Assembly: GCA_029204225.1 (NCBI GenBank)
Contig: CM055106.1
Coordinates: 35,562,361-35,626,360 of the forward strand
Source of the DNA: Diphasiastrum complanatum
Lineage: Eukaryota > Streptophyta > Lycopodiopsida > Lycopodiales > Lycopodiaceae
Direction of reading: 5' to 3'
DNA: 64,000 nt
Each line of letters opens with the position of its first letter. Positions within the stretch are counted from its first letter, which is position 1. Made by a program: the position numbers and the translations under genes. Below, in pieces: positions 22,497 to 33,915 of the stretch. The notes under the pieces are model-generated. The model ran no database searches and was not told where the DNA came from. It saw nothing but the letters and a program-made list of their open reading frames with translations.

Positions 22497-23126
22497 ATGG
22501 ATTCTCAAAGTAAAGTCGGTCTTATCGCAGACAAGCTAAATGGATCCAATTATCATTTACGAAAATTTAAGATGAAGACCTTGCTAATCGCCAACGAGTT
22601 GTGGGATGTTGTTACAGGTATCGAAGTGAAGCCTAAAGACGACACAGACGACTCGAAATGGAAGTCAAAGGATGGAAAAGCTTTCGCGTTTATTATCCTC
22701 AATATATCAGATACTCAGATTGGCCACGTAGCTGAAGCCAAAACTTCGAAAGAAGTTTGGGACATCATGAGCTCACTATATAATGTGAGAGATGTAACTA
22801 CTACGTTACATCTTCGAAGGAAATTCTTTACACTCAAGATGTCGAATAATGATTCTCTTCAGAATTATATTAACCAGTTTAAGAATCTCTTGCAACAGAT
22901 GGCCGCTGTCGGATCAATCATGGATGATCAAGACGCAATTATGACATTGCTTTCAAGCTTGCCGTCTACATATGAGAACTGGGTGATGATCATCACGACA
23001 CACTCAGATTTAACTCTTACCAGAGTTATCACTATGTTGTTGCAAGAAGATAATCGAAAAAGTCAAAACACTTCCTCCACCTCTTCGTCTCATGCTATGT
23101 ATGTCAACAAGGGCTCGAAACGATAG
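22497..23126 (+). CDS. Ty1/copia Gag (UBN2 type)
   Basis: The frame starts best at ATG 22497 (MDSQSKVGLIADKLNGSNYH), where the copia Gag pattern 'L-G-NY--WK--M' begins; the open frame extends further up without homology. It continues through ATTLHLRRKFFTLKM, ESLxxYINxF-like and LLSSLPSTYENWVM blocks, all typical of the gag-polypeptide (UBN2) family. Gag packages the element's RNA in cytoplasmic particles. The frame ends at 23126 with a stop just before the zinc-knuckle region; in most copia elements gag and pol are one frame, so this stop is probably a mutation. Confidence 0.85.
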   Translation: MDSQSKVGLIADKLNGSNYHLRKFKMKTLLIANELWDVVTGIEVKPKDDTDDSKWKSKDGKAFAFIILNISDTQIGHVAEAKTSKEVWDIMSSLYNVRDVTTTLHLRRKFFTLKMSNNDSLQNYINQFKNLLQQMAAVGSIMDDQDAIMTLLSSLPSTYENWVMIITTHSDLTLTRVITMLLQEDNRKSQNTSSTSSSHAMYVNKGSKR

Positions 23127-25901
23127 AAGCAGAAAAGCCCCAAGCAGTCTACATCGAATCAGAAACAGACTCAAGGTCAAGAACAATCATCGAATCCACA
23201 TTCGTCGAAGAAGAAGATGTTTTGCAGGTATTGCAAACGCAATAACCATGAGATCCAAGATTGCCGAATTCTCAAAGCGAAGAATGCAGCCAAGCAACTA
23301 GATCAACAAGCAAATACAGTTACAGCATCTCCCGAAGTTGAAATGGACGAAGGCGCTTTTAAGGTCAAAGACAAATACGCGAATTCGAATGATTCGTGGT
23401 TTCTGGATTCCGGAGCTACTCAATATATGACCAATCATCGCGAGATTTCCCAATCATATATGCCTTACAACACGAAGAAGTATGTTCATCTTGGTGACGA
23501 TAGCACTCACACTATCGAAGGTGAAGGTACTGTAAGATTAAGGTTTCAGCATGATCAATTCAAACTACTGTCGAAAGTCTTGTATGTTCCTAAACTATCT
23601 ACAAATCAGTTATCAGTAAGTAGAATCACAGATTTAGGTCATAGGGTGGAGTTTGAATCTGACCAATGCAGAATTATCGATAGGAGTGATAAGATCCTTG
23701 CACTCAGCAAGAGACATGGATACTTATATAGATTGGCACATTGTTATTCTGATTCTAGTCAAGCTTTGAAAACCTCTATTCTTGTCAATAAAACATTATT
23801 ATGGCATCATCGCTTAGGACACTTGAATTATGCATCTGTTTCGAACATGTCCAAACAATCCCTAGTACGTGATCTCGACTATCCTTTCGGTAAAGTCGAT
23901 CTCCATGTCTGCCATAGCTGTATCTTTGGAAAGTAGACTATTATTCCTTTTAGATCAAGTTATAGACATGCAACAAAAGGTCTGTTAGATATTGTTCATA
24001 CGAATATATGTGGACCTATGCAAACTCCTTCATTATAAGATACAAAGTATTTCATTACCTTTATTGACGAATTTTCCAGAAGAACAGCTATTTACTTCAT
24101 TAAACAGAAGTCAGAAGCTTTCATCAAGTTCACACAATTCAAAGAGCATGCAGAAAATCAGACTGGTAAACGAATCAAAGCACTGAGATCCGATAACAGG
24201 GGAGAATACATCTCCACAGACTTCAAGGAGTACTGCCTTAACAACGACATTGAGCAACAATACATTATCTCCTATTCGCCTCAGTCAAATGGTCTTGCTG
24301 AGAGAAAGAACAGAACCTTAGTCGAATCAGCAAAGTGCATGTTATCACAAGCGACACTTCCGAAGTCCTTCTGGTCTGAAGCTGTTTCAACAGCAACCTA
24401 TATTCAGAACAAATGTCCTACTAAAAGTCTCTCAGACACAACACCATTCGAAGTTTAAACAGGTACCAAACCTTCTTTATCAAACTTACGAGTTTTTGGA
24501 TGTACTGCTTATGCGCAGATTCTTCATGATCTCAGGAAGAAGCTCGACTTCCAGAGCATCAAATGTATTTTCATCAGCTACACTACTTCAGATCAAGCCT
24601 ACAATTTGTTCGATCCTATCGAGTCGCAGATATTTGTTAGCCGGGATGTCATCTTCATCGAAGATCAGTTTATCGACCTCAAGGGAAGAGGCAAAGCCCA
24701 TATAGCTAACTAACTCTTCAGTTTTATCCGACACATTGAACTTCCCATTTCCTCAGTCGACTATTCCTATCGAAGGTCCAAGCTCATCTACTTTCAACGA
24801 ACAACATATCAATGACGAATCCGAAGATGATGATGTTGCAATTCAGCAACTACAGCATGATGAAAGTGATCAACTTCCTCTATTCCCCAAAAGATCATCA
24901 ACAACTGACGAGTCTGCAGCCTATCTTGTTCAGGAGCCGACTACTGTCGAAGAGGCACTCAGTCAGCCCGATTCCGATCTCTGGAAAGAAGCTATGGATA
25001 AAGAGTATTCATCTCTTATCAAGAACAAGACATGGACGATTGTCGAAGTACCTGCTAGCAGAAACGTAGTTGATTGCAAATGGATTTTCAAAGTCAAGTA
25101 CAAAGCAGACGGAAGCATCGACAGAAGGAAAGGTCGACTTGTCACCAGAGGATTTTCTCAAGTATACAACGCCCAAAAGTTATATTATCTAAGGTAAACG
25201 CAATCATGTGTGTAATCTCCATAAGGCACTTTATGGATTGAAGCAATCTGCTCGAGCATGGTTTCAAAGGATCAATACTTTTCTTATTGATCACGGCTAC
25301 ACACCAAGCTCTTCATATTCGAATGTTTGCTTCAAGACAGTGCAGCAGTCTTTTATCATTATCACTTTGTACGTGGACGACACATTGCTCTTCGACAACA
25401 GTATCGATTTGATAAAAGAAGCTAAGACAATGTTATCCTCTAAATTCGACATGACCGATCTGGGCGAAGCTCATTTTTGCCTTGGTATTCAAATTTACAG
25501 AGACAGAAATTGAAAGTTGATCTACATTACTCAACAGAGGTACGTCTACAATATGTTAGTTAGATATAATTTGGTTAATTGCAAGTTAGATCTCTCACCA
25601 ATGGAACCAAGTCTCAAATTGTCGAGGACCAGTGTCCCCGAACAATCGAAGAAAAGGAGCAGATGTGCGAGTATCCTTATCATTCGATAATAGGATCTCT
25701 TATGTACGCAATGATCTATACCAGGCCAGACATAACTTTTGTAGTTAGCTCCCTAAGTCAGTATATGACCAACCCTGGTGTAACACATTGGAAGGCTCTC
25801 ATCAGAGTCATGAGATATGGACTTTTGCATTTTTTATGGAGCAGTCGACAACGACAAACTCAATTTACTCAATGATTACACAGATGCAAGTTGGGCAGGA
25901 G
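23127..25901 (+). pseudogene. Ty1/copia Pol: zinc knuckle, protease, integrase, RT, part of RNase H
   Basis: In order: CCHC knuckle CRYCKRNNHEIQDC (23220), protease site SWFLDSGATQYM (23395), GAG-pre-integrase LLWHHRLGHLNY and CHSCIFGK (23800-23935), integrase with HTNICGP at the first catalytic position (Asp changed to Asn), LRSDNRGEY (second Asp) and NGLAERKNR (Glu intact). RT starts at 24955 (LWKEAMDKEYSSLIKNKTW), loses a segment near 25190, then has LHKALYGLKQSARAWFQR and catalytic YVDDTLLF (25370-25395). RNase H begins at about 25650 and is cut after YTDASWAG at 25901. There are several in-frame stops (after CHSCIFGK, at 24036, at 24457, at about 24711). Confidence 0.9.
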
Positions 25902-26319
25902 AGTTACGAATAGAGCCACAGCTGATCTAGAATTAAGCTATGAAAGCATCACATAAGCAAGACTTAACCCTAGAAAGCAGGAAAGAGAGAGATTAAGAAG
26001 GCTAAAGATAGAGATCAATATCATCAGCTGAATGACAAATGACACAGTTTCCCTACTTATAGCCAAGAGGAAGCTCTAAAAGGAAGCTTCTAGTGGCTAG
26101 GGCCCAACTGGGAGGGATAATAGTGCGCCCTCCAAGAAGGCCCCCACTCTCCAATAATATGTCCAAATGGTCTAATAATGAATAATAAGGCCAAAGGCCA
26201 ACCATATAGTCTGAATGTCACTAATGAATAAAAAAGGGCCCAAGGCCTGCTTATGCATAAAGTAAAGTAACTATAAATGTAAATGGACGCGGCGAATATA
26301 ATGAGCCGAGTCCATAACA
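25902..26319 (-). mobile_element. 3' LTR of the nested gypsy element
   Basis: Matches 31607-32023 with few differences. On the minus strand it begins TGTTATGGACTCGG at 26319 and ends ATTCGTAACT at 25902. The polypurine-like stretch TGTCGGGGAG (plus-strand 26320-26329) precedes it. Confidence 0.9.
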
Positions 26320-26399
26320 CTCCCCGACACAAAAAAAAAGACCCAACTGCCGAAAAGGTAACCGGATCAAGTAGCAGCAAGCCCTGGTGCATCAACAGC

Positions 26400-27472
26400 T
26401 AGAGCAACATCTGATGTAGAGGAATCAACAAGTGCAGCAAGAGCACGAGCCTGATTCGCAAGTAATGGTGTTTGATAAAACACATCAATAGGCTCCCATG
26501 TAGCCTCCTCAATAGGATGACCTCCCATTGGACCAAAAACTGAATCTGCCGGCGGCGTCGACTATGATATAGACGGACCTGTAATATAGCAGCACGTAAA
26601 AATGGAAATAACTCTGGAGCAGTAGGAAACTCAGCACCATAAGGAACGTCATCCTCAATAGCAGCACGTAATAAACTGACATGGAATACATCACAGGCGC
26701 GTGTGGAAGCAGGAAGCTGTAAGCGATATGTAACTGGACTAAGAACCTCCAAAATGCGATAAGGCCCATAATAACGTGATGCAAGCTTCTCAATAGAAGC
26801 ATGGCCCTGGATAAAATGATGACGTGCAAACCGTAAGCGTAGATAAACCATATCTCCAAGCTGAAACTCAACATGGCGGCGGTGACGATCAACTGAGGTC
26901 TGATAACGCTGCTGAACATGCTGTAAATGAGAACTGGACCGAGTAATAAGCTCTCGAGCACCTGATAGAAAAGATGCAAGTGTAACAGGTGTATGCTCAA
27001 GAGGAAGAGGAATGCCAGGTAAAAGAGGTTCATAGCCATGAGATAATAAAAATGGAGAGACACCTGTGCTGGTACTAACAGAGCTATTATAGCTATACTC
27101 TGCTAAACATAAATGCTAATCCCAATCCTTCCCTGAAGGAGTAACAAAATGGCGTAAATAATCCTCAAGGATCTTGTTAAGGACCTCAGACTGCCCATCA
27201 GAAGTAGAATGATAAGCAGAACCCATAAAAAGCTGAACATCCAAAATACGCATAAGCTCTGTCCAGAATATAGATGTAAACTTACCATCCCGATCAGAAA
27301 GGATAGTACGAGAAAATCCATGCAGGCGAAAAATCTCTGATAGGAACAAACGTGCACACTGCTCTGAGGTGATAGTACTGCGAACTGGGATAGAATGTGT
27401 CTGTTTCGAGAACCTGTCAACTACCACCATGCATGAATCGTGACCACGCTGGGTATGGGGAAGGCCAAGGAT
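26400..27472 (-). pseudogene. Gypsy integrase C-terminal half and chromodomain-like tail
   Basis: Frames 27430-27116 and 26851-26399 continue the integrase that begins before 27473: MVVVDRFSKQTHSIP (first Asp), ILSDRDGKFTS (second Asp), STSDGQSEVLNKILEDYLR (Glu), so the DDE triad is intact. An in-frame stop replaces a codon after HRQWTDISMD, and another follows GKDWD. The C-terminal domain has YYGPYRILEVLSPVTYRLQL and VFHVSLLR. At the end IQFLVQWE begins a chromodomain-like motif, but one base is missing near 26526; in the next frame the EATWEP block of chromodomains is readable. Such tails steer integration to particular chromatin. Confidence 0.88.
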
Positions 27473-28786
27473 TTAGTCCATAGATATATCAGTCCACTGG
27501 CGATGAGGAATAGGCCAACTCTGGAGCAAACCAGCAGATTTAGAACGGGAGTACTTATTACGAAGACAGAAAGGGCAGGTACGAATAAGTACAGCAAGCT
27601 CAGATCGAAGAGAGGGCCAATAGAAATGGTCTTTGAGACGAGCATAAGACTTCTGAAAACCAAAGTGACCCCCAACAGGAGAGGAATGAGCATCCGACAA
27701 CAACTGGGAACGGATACCCAAAGAACTAGGGATACAAAGATAATCATAATGATAAAGACGATTGTCAATAATGGAGTAAACCTGATGAGGACTGGACGAA
27801 ACAGGTGGGGCAGAACTATAAACATCACGAAAATCAGAACATGTAAGGTATGCTGCAGGTAGAACATCAAACCATGGAGGAATAGTAGAAACGAGTGTAT
27901 TTAACAAAGCTGGAAGACGAGATAATGCATCAGCAGCAGTGTTAGCACGACCAGGACGATACAATATGGAGAAATTAAAAGACTGTAAAAACTGCAACCA
28001 ACGAAATTGACGATCACTAAGGTCACGTTGAGAAAACAGATAACGTAAAGACTGGTGATCAGTAGTAATGTCAAATGGGACTCGATACAGATAATGACGC
28101 CACTTCTTAAGAGCATAGATAATAGCAAGAAGCTCTTTCTCATGCACAGAATAACGTTGCTCATAAGAGCGAAGACGACGTGACTCATAAGCAATAATAC
28201 ATTGTGACTGGCGAAGTAAAGCACCCAAACCAACATTACTAGCATCAGTCTCAACAAGAAACTTCTGATCAAACTGTGGTAAACACATAACGGCAGCATC
28301 AACAACAACACGACGAAGAGTATCAAACGCTGTCTGACAATCAGGAGTCCACAGAAAAGTACTAGACTTCTTCAAAAGTGCATGAAGAGGAGCTGCGATA
28401 GTGGCAAAATGAGGAACTGGACGACGAAGGTGAGTGGCTAACCCAAAAAACATACGAACATGATGAATATCAGTAGGTATAGGCCAATCATGGATGGCCT
28501 GAACCTTATGAGGGTCCAGACGAATGTGACCATTACAGATAAGAAAACCAAGAAACTCAATCTCAGAAATAGCAAAAGAACATTTAGACAACTTAGCAAA
28601 TAACTGGTGGTGTACAAGTAACTGAAAGACCGAGGAAAGATGGGCAACATGCTCAGCAAGAGACTGACTAAAAATAAGAATATCATCAAAATAAACCAAG
28701 ACACAATGACCAAGAAGCGGACGTAAGACGTTATTCATCACATTCTGGAACGTAGGAGGGCCATTAGTAACACCAAAAGGAAGCAC
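27473..28786 (-). pseudogene. Gypsy RT palm, RNase H and integrase N-terminus
   Basis: The 437-codon open frame starts LPFGVTNGPPTFQNVMNNVL, has the catalytic RT motif VLVYFDDILIFS, the RT thumb (IEFLGFLIC), RNase H (FLVETDASNVGLGALL, then YSVHEKELLAIIYALKKWRHYL and TDHQSLRYLFSQ), and the integrase zinc-binding domain (H-x-SSPVGGHFG ... CPFCLRNK). The frame is broken on both sides only by point lesions, so this was a single pol protein continuous with the neighbouring frames. Confidence 0.92.
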
Positions 28787-28793
28787 ACGAAAT

Positions 28794-30224
28794 TCATATA
28801 AACCAAGGATGAGTACGGAAAGCAGTCTTATGTTCGTCAGAAGGGTGCATCCTGATTTGGTAATATCCAGAACAAAGGTCTATCTTGGAAAAGATTTTAG
28901 AGGTACCGAGCTGGTCAAAGAGATCATCCATGTGTGGAATAGGGTACTGATTACGAATAGTCAACTTATTTAAAGCACGGTAATCAATACAAAGGCGTTT
29001 GGTACCATCTTTCTTATTAATAAGGAGAACAGACGCACCAAAAGGGTTGTGACTAGGAACAATGAAACCCTGATCTAACAAGGCAGTAACATGGAGCTCA
29101 AGCTCATCACACTCAGATCGAGACATACGATAAGGGGGACGGAAGGGAGGATCAGAACCAGGTTGCAAATCAATATGATGGTTCACGTCACGTAATGGTG
29201 GTAGCGTCGTAGGTTCTGAAAAGACAAAAGCATACTGATGTAATAAGTCAGAAATCACCTGAGGAACAGCTGCTGGTGTAGAAACTGGAGGAACTGGTAC
29301 TGCCCGCTGAACACATAATAAGGTAGCACAATGAGCCTTCGGCAGGCTGCGAATAAACTGCTTCCCAGTAATCAACTGGAAGTCTCCTTGAGAATCAATA
29401 CCCACAAGTGAGTGTGTAACTGCATCATGTACAAATGTCAATGTCTGTTGTGTCAAGTCCAGTGTAACGGCTCCAAGAGATGCAAACCAATCAGCACCAA
29501 GAATAAGATCATAACGCTCCATAGGGATAATGTAAAGATCTGTCTGTCCAGAGAAATCTCCAATGCGATATGGTAAACGCTGAAACATCTGAGAACTAGG
29601 AAAAGAATGAGAACTGGCAACCTCAACTGTGAGAGGCTGGGAAGCAGGAACAGGTGAAGCACGGATCCGACTAGTGATATAACTGCTAATAAAAGAATGA
29701 GTGCTACCAGTATCAACTAAAGCAATATACTCTCGACCTGTAATACACACACATAACCGAATGGAACGAGAACCAGGACGCCCTGTCCAAGTAGCATAGG
29801 CAAGCTGAGCATGGCAAGTAGCAAGAAGTAAATCAGGGGAAGGCTCAGAGGATAAGTTAGGCTCATCAAGAATATGAATGTAGATATCGGAATCATCTAG
29901 AGTAGTGCCCTCATGGTAAAAAACAGCAGTAGTAGTAGGGAGAGGCTGGCGACAATTACGGGCAAGATGGTCAGGACTCTTACAACGAAAGCAAAGACGC
30001 TTCTGCTGAAGATCAGCAAACTCTGCAGACGTGTAACGTCGGACAAAAGCAGGTCGAGGAGTCGGAGGACGAGGAGGCGAAGGGGCAATGGAGAGAGCTG
30101 GAACAGAAGGGGCCGGTGTAGGGGTGAACATAGTGGGAAAAGATGAAGCAGAAGGACGGGGTCGGGAGAAGCGGGAAGGAAGGGTGTCAGAGTACTTATG
30201 CTGTAAAGTACTGGCAAGAGACAT
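28794..30224 (-). pseudogene. Gypsy Gag C-terminus, protease and RT fingers
   Basis: This 476-codon frame has a Pro/Ser-rich linker, zinc knuckle [14 protein letters not shown] (CX2CX4HX4C), the retropepsin site [11 protein letters not shown], a LILGADWF block typical of plant gypsy proteases, and RT fingers: [46 protein letters not shown]. It ends in THPWFI at 28794, where a single lesion breaks continuity with the RT palm frame. Confidence 0.92.
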
Positions 30225-30933
30225 CGACTCAACAAGTGTGGTAGGACGGAAGGAAGAAACATCATAACGTAAAGCACCACGAAGCCCAGCAATGTAACGA
30301 GAAATAAGCTCAGTGGGCTGTAGATCTGTGAAAGATAAGAAAGCTCCATAAACTGATCTGTATAAGAAGCAAGATCACTGGTCTGAGTGAGACTACGGAA
30401 TGTATCACGTTGGCGGTCAAGCCACTGAGGATCAATCATAGCATGGCGGAGGTCACGGTGAAAAGTATGCCATACATGGAGCCCTTCCCGATCAGGATCA
30501 ACTCTATAAACTCGCCACCATGTGGCGGCACGTCCATCTAAATGTAAAGCAGCCAACTGGATCTTCTGAGGATCAGTCTTGGGGTAAATCTGAAAATATG
30601 TGTCAAGCTTAGCAAACCAATTTTCAAATAAGTTCCCGTCGGAGGAACCGGAATAGGTAGCAAGTTGTACCCTATCACAAAAGTCTCGAGCAAAGTGTGG
30701 CTCAGGAAGGGGGGGACAAAGAAAGAAACCAAGAGGTGGGTTAGATGGAATGAACGGTCCACCACCAGGCTGACTAGCAGAAGTAAAGAATCAATCTGTG
30801 ACTGCATAGTAGCAAAGCCGGTCATAACTGAATCGAAGCGAAAAACGAGGCCAGAAAGGGTCTCATCCATGCGACGAAACTAATCGGATAAGGTTTCCTG
30901 AGTAGTCTCACTCGGGGTAGGTGAATGTGCCAT
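30225..30933 (-). pseudogene. Gypsy Gag N-terminal and central part, frameshifted
   Basis: The likely start is the ATG at 30933 (MAHSPTPSETTQETLSD), followed 18 codons in by a stop. After a frameshift near 30790 the retrotransposon gag domain is readable across ATYSGSSDGNLFENWFAKLD and AALHLDGRAATWWRVYR to RHAMIDPQWLDRQRDTFRSL and [13 protein letters not shown] (30556 frame); a second frameshift follows near 30330. Gag forms the particle that contains the genomic RNA. Confidence 0.82.
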
Positions 30934-31592
30934 AATGATAGTGGAAGGAATAGACGAAAACTTGAGGGAGCGGACTCTTGTCGTCACCCCAAATTAGCCT
31001 ATTACAACCAATATTATCACAACTGAAAAAAACAGACAGCAATGAACAATGGAGAAGCTGTAAAAATGCGCTGGACAGCCAGAGATACAATGTGAATTTG
31101 AAAGAGTAAACGGAGTCAGAATTCCTGAAAATGTGGTGGAGAATGAGCGCGCGACAGCCTTTTGATAATCTGTAAAAGATGGCTGGAATTGGAGAAAAAA
31201 AAAGGCAAAAGTGACAAGTTGGGAGTGCTGAGGCAGCGATTTACAGGCTGAAGAATTTTAGCTGTTTGGAATAGCAATGTCGGAATTGGGTAGTTTTTGG
31301 ATGAGGATGGGCGCTGGACAGTCAGGGAACTAATTGTGGAAGATGGCTGCAAACTGGAAAAATATCAGACGAAAGTGATAGGTCGAAAGGCAGGGACAGC
31401 GATGGAAAGGAAGAGGAGGAGCGCTGGGCAACAAAGAAAAGAGGGGACAAAACAGGGGGAACGTTGGGCAGGAAGGAGTGGAAGGAGCAGCGATGGAACA
31501 GGACGGTCAAAATGGTAATGGAGCTGTAGGAACAGCGATGGAGGAGCAAGGCAAGGCAGCAAAGAAAAAAATTCCAGATTGTGCTCAGAAAA
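30934..31592 (-). mobile_element. Leader (5' untranslated region) of the nested gypsy element
   Basis: Non-coding, purine-rich on the plus strand, between primer site and gag ATG. Open frames here, on either strand, have no homology and appear accidental. Confidence 0.7.
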
Positions 31593-31606
31593 GTGCTCTG
31601 ATACCA
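31593..31606 (-). promoter_or_regulatory. Primer-binding site of the nested gypsy element
   Basis: On the minus strand TGGTATCAGAGCAC directly follows the 5' LTR end, complementary to the initiator tRNA-Met 3' end. Confidence 0.92.
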
Positions 31607-32023
31607 AGTTACGAATAGAGCCACAGCTGATCTAGAATTAAGCTATGAAAGCATCACATAAGCAAGACTTAACCCTAGAAAGCAGGAAAGAGAGAGATTA
31701 AGGAGGCTAAAGAGAGAGATCAATATCATCAGTTGAATGACAAATGACACAGTTTCCCTACTTATAGCCAAGAGGAAGCCCTAAAAGGAAGCTTCTAGTG
31801 GCTAGGGCCCAACTAGGACGGATAATAGTGCGCCCTCCAAGAAGGCCCCCACTCTCCAGTAATATGTCCAAATGGCCTAATAATGAATAATAAGGCCAAA
31901 GGCCAACCATATAGTCTGAATGTCACTAATGAATAAAAAAGGGCCCAAGGCCTGCTTTGCATAAAGTAAAGTAACTATAAATATAAATGGGCGCGGCGAA
32001 TGTAATGAGCCGAGTCCATAACT
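31607..32023 (-). mobile_element. 5' LTR of the nested gypsy element (417 bp)
   Basis: Closely matches 25902-26319. It starts AGTTATGG at 32023 on the minus strand (the other copy starts TGTTATGG) and ends ATTCGTAACT at 31607. It contains CTTATAGCCAAG near 31760 in plus-strand terms and a repeated AGAGAGA block near 31690. Confidence 0.9.
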
Positions 32024-32028
32024 AGGAG

Positions 32029-32109
32029 ATATAGACACTCGTAAATCTACTTCTGGATTTACATTCTTCCTCAACAATGGTCCAATTTCCTGGATCAGTC
32101 GCAAGCAAC
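32029..32109 (+). pseudogene. Copia RNase H continuation after the nested insertion
   Basis: Reads DIDTRKSTSGFTFFLNNG followed by P-SW-SRKQ, the direct continuation of YTDASWAG at 25901. It stops abruptly at 32109, where LTR interior begins: the end of RNase H and the polypurine tract are deleted. Confidence 0.85.
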
Positions 32110-32957
32110 TTTTACACAGTCTGCATAACTACTCGAAAGGCTCACAGTGACAGTTTACGTTCATTTCTGCAGACAGACTATTTACGACCAAAGCCACTAA
32201 CTTGCATTAATCCATCCGCAAGTAGTTTCTGAGAAGTCCTAATTGGATGGATGTCAACACATCACAGCCAACTGGATGATGCTTTTGATGACCTAATTGT
32301 TTAGTATAAATAGCTATTCATATTTCAACATCTTATGATCAAGAAAATGATCAAGTATCGAATACTTAGCTCTCTCTCTCTCAAGCCTGCGAGCTTGTAC
32401 ACTCTTGAGCATTCTAGCTAAGTTCTTTAGAGTTGATTAGAGATTGCTATTGCGCTTACTACTTATCAGTAGTTGCGCTTAATTCAGACTTACAATTTAG
32501 CCGCTCAAAGATAGCTTAGGGTACACGGTTCTGATCCTCAACTTGTTGTACTCATTTGCATCTGTTTCGCTTCCATACTGAATCGATACTATCTTCTTAT
32601 TGCATTCAACCTCGTCTCAGAATGTATGCGTTTCTGTAGTTCTTCGCAACTAAATATTTGTCTGATGTTTCGCGACTAATTATTTGTCTAATGTTTCGCG
32701 ACAAATTATTTGTCTGATGTTTTGATGCTTAATGTTCGGCTACATAATCACTGTAGTACTAATGATTTCAAAGTTAGTTACTATAGGATCGAACGTGTTT
32801 TCTATCACTATTGTTTTGTTCGAAATTGATAGGCGTAGTCATGCATAAAAAAAGAGGAAGATAGTTTATTCCGCTGCGCACAATAAGTTTTCTTTCTTTT
32901 TATTTGAATTCTTTTCTTTTCGAGTTCGACCTATATTTCACACACCTCTTTCCAACA
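32110..32957 (+). mobile_element. 3' LTR of the copia element, 5'-truncated
   Basis: Matches 21550-22307, but lacks the first 84 bases of the 5' LTR. It has an extra segment near 32575-32660 and three instead of two copies of the TTCGC(G/A)AC-AATTATTTGTCT unit. It ends TTCCAACA followed by CCTTG, the presumed target duplication. Confidence 0.85.
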
Positions 32958-32962
32958 CCTTG

Positions 32963-33915
32963 CAGAGCACATTAAGCATTGCCACACCGCCACCGCCACC
33001 CTCCCTGATACTCTCCCCCCCACCATCCCACACTACTTCACCACCTCACGCCAGTTCTCCTCCTTGTGCTTCCTCACCACTTCTTCGCCCCCCAAATCTG
33101 ATCCTCCATCCACTTCCATCGTTCCTCCATGCCCAGCTGACAACCTTCCTGATCCTGTGGCGGTGCACAAACACTGGTACAACAAAGTCTTTTCCGTACC
33201 TGATTCAGAGCAGTCGTCACTCTTCATCGAGAAATATCTGGACATTACAACCAGAGGCGGCTATACCTTACCAGAAAAGCTCGAGGAGCTCATCAAGAAG
33301 AAACCGATCGATATCCTATCACTTTTGCATCACCAACCAAAGTTACTAACACACAACCCAGAGCTAATAAAGGAGTACCTCACGGCACCGGCACAACTAC
33401 GGGCAGATCCAGCATACCACCCAATGCCCTGCCAAAGAGCATAGACAACACTGAAAACTCCAAGCGCCGGGGCCTATAATTGGCCAACAATAACGTCAAA
33501 GAAGGGTTGGAGCACAACAATAGATTTCCAGAGGGCCCTCAACCGCTTCCTGACTGACGCGGCTAACTCTCCAGATTTTGTTGTACTGGAAGACTACTAC
33601 AATGTGGAGACCTTGCTGATGGCTGCCAAAGTGAAAACCAGGTGAGATATGTGCTTTGGCGAGTACTGCTTCAACCCCAATGAAGCCTTCAAAATGCCAG
33701 CTATCGCTGATCAAATTCCCCTGTACCGGACCTACCATCGCATAGCGAGGCTAGAACGATGGTACACAACAGGTTTCCTTGGGAATATGCACCCGACATT
33801 CGGCCCAATCCGCTCGCAATCCACAACGTGCATCCAATTGTGGTCCCGTTTTGTCCGCACCGTTGCAGAAACCCATCGAAGGATCACGATGTTGATGATG
33901 CGAAGGTCAAACAGC
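32963..33915 (+). pseudogene. Unrecognised reading frame after the copia insertion
   Basis: 32963-33444 is in frame with the segment ending at 21465. It contains a Pro/Ser/Thr-rich part, then a globular-looking segment: DPVAVHKHWYNKVFSVP, LFIEKYLDITTRGGYTLPEK, LEELIKKKPIDILSLLHHQP. Beyond the stop, and after another stop at about 33644, similar-quality sequence continues to 33915 (GWSTTIDFQRALNRFL, MCFGEYCFNPNEAFKMP, HPTFGPIRSQSTT). I recognise no family. It could be a divergent gag, an extra retroelement ORF or a captured host gene. Composition looks coding. Confidence 0.45.

Larger units (their letters stand above)
25902..32023 (-). mobile_element. Ty3/gypsy chromovirus-type element nested in copia RNase H (6.1 kb)
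   Basis: Both LTRs (417-418 bp), primer site, polypurine tract and a recognisable gag-PR-RT-RH-IN-chromodomain order on the minus strand. The 5-bp AGGAG flanks both ends (25897-25901 and 32024-32028), and the copia RNase H sequence resumes exactly after it. It is therefore younger than the copia copy, though it already carries several stops and frameshifts. Confidence 0.92.
21466..32957 (+). mobile_element. Ty1/copia element with nested gypsy insertion
   Basis: 5' LTR 21466-22307, primer site 22308, gag 22497, pol to 25901, foreign insertion 25902-32023, end of RNase H 32029-32109, 3' LTR 32110-32957. Terminal inverted repeat TGTTGGA/TCCAACA. Flanks CCTCG (21461-21465) and CCTTG (32958-32962) look like a 5-bp target duplication with one later change. 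A deletion joins RNase H directly to the interior of the 3' LTR, removing the polypurine tract and the first 84 LTR bases. Confidence 0.85.

Noticed and set aside
27440-27862. 140-codon plus-strand frame
   Set aside because: It is antisense to well-supported gypsy pol sequence; Arg/Lys/Thr-rich content is the shadow of the pol frame.
30665-30883. Basic plus-strand frame
   Set aside because: Antisense of gypsy gag.
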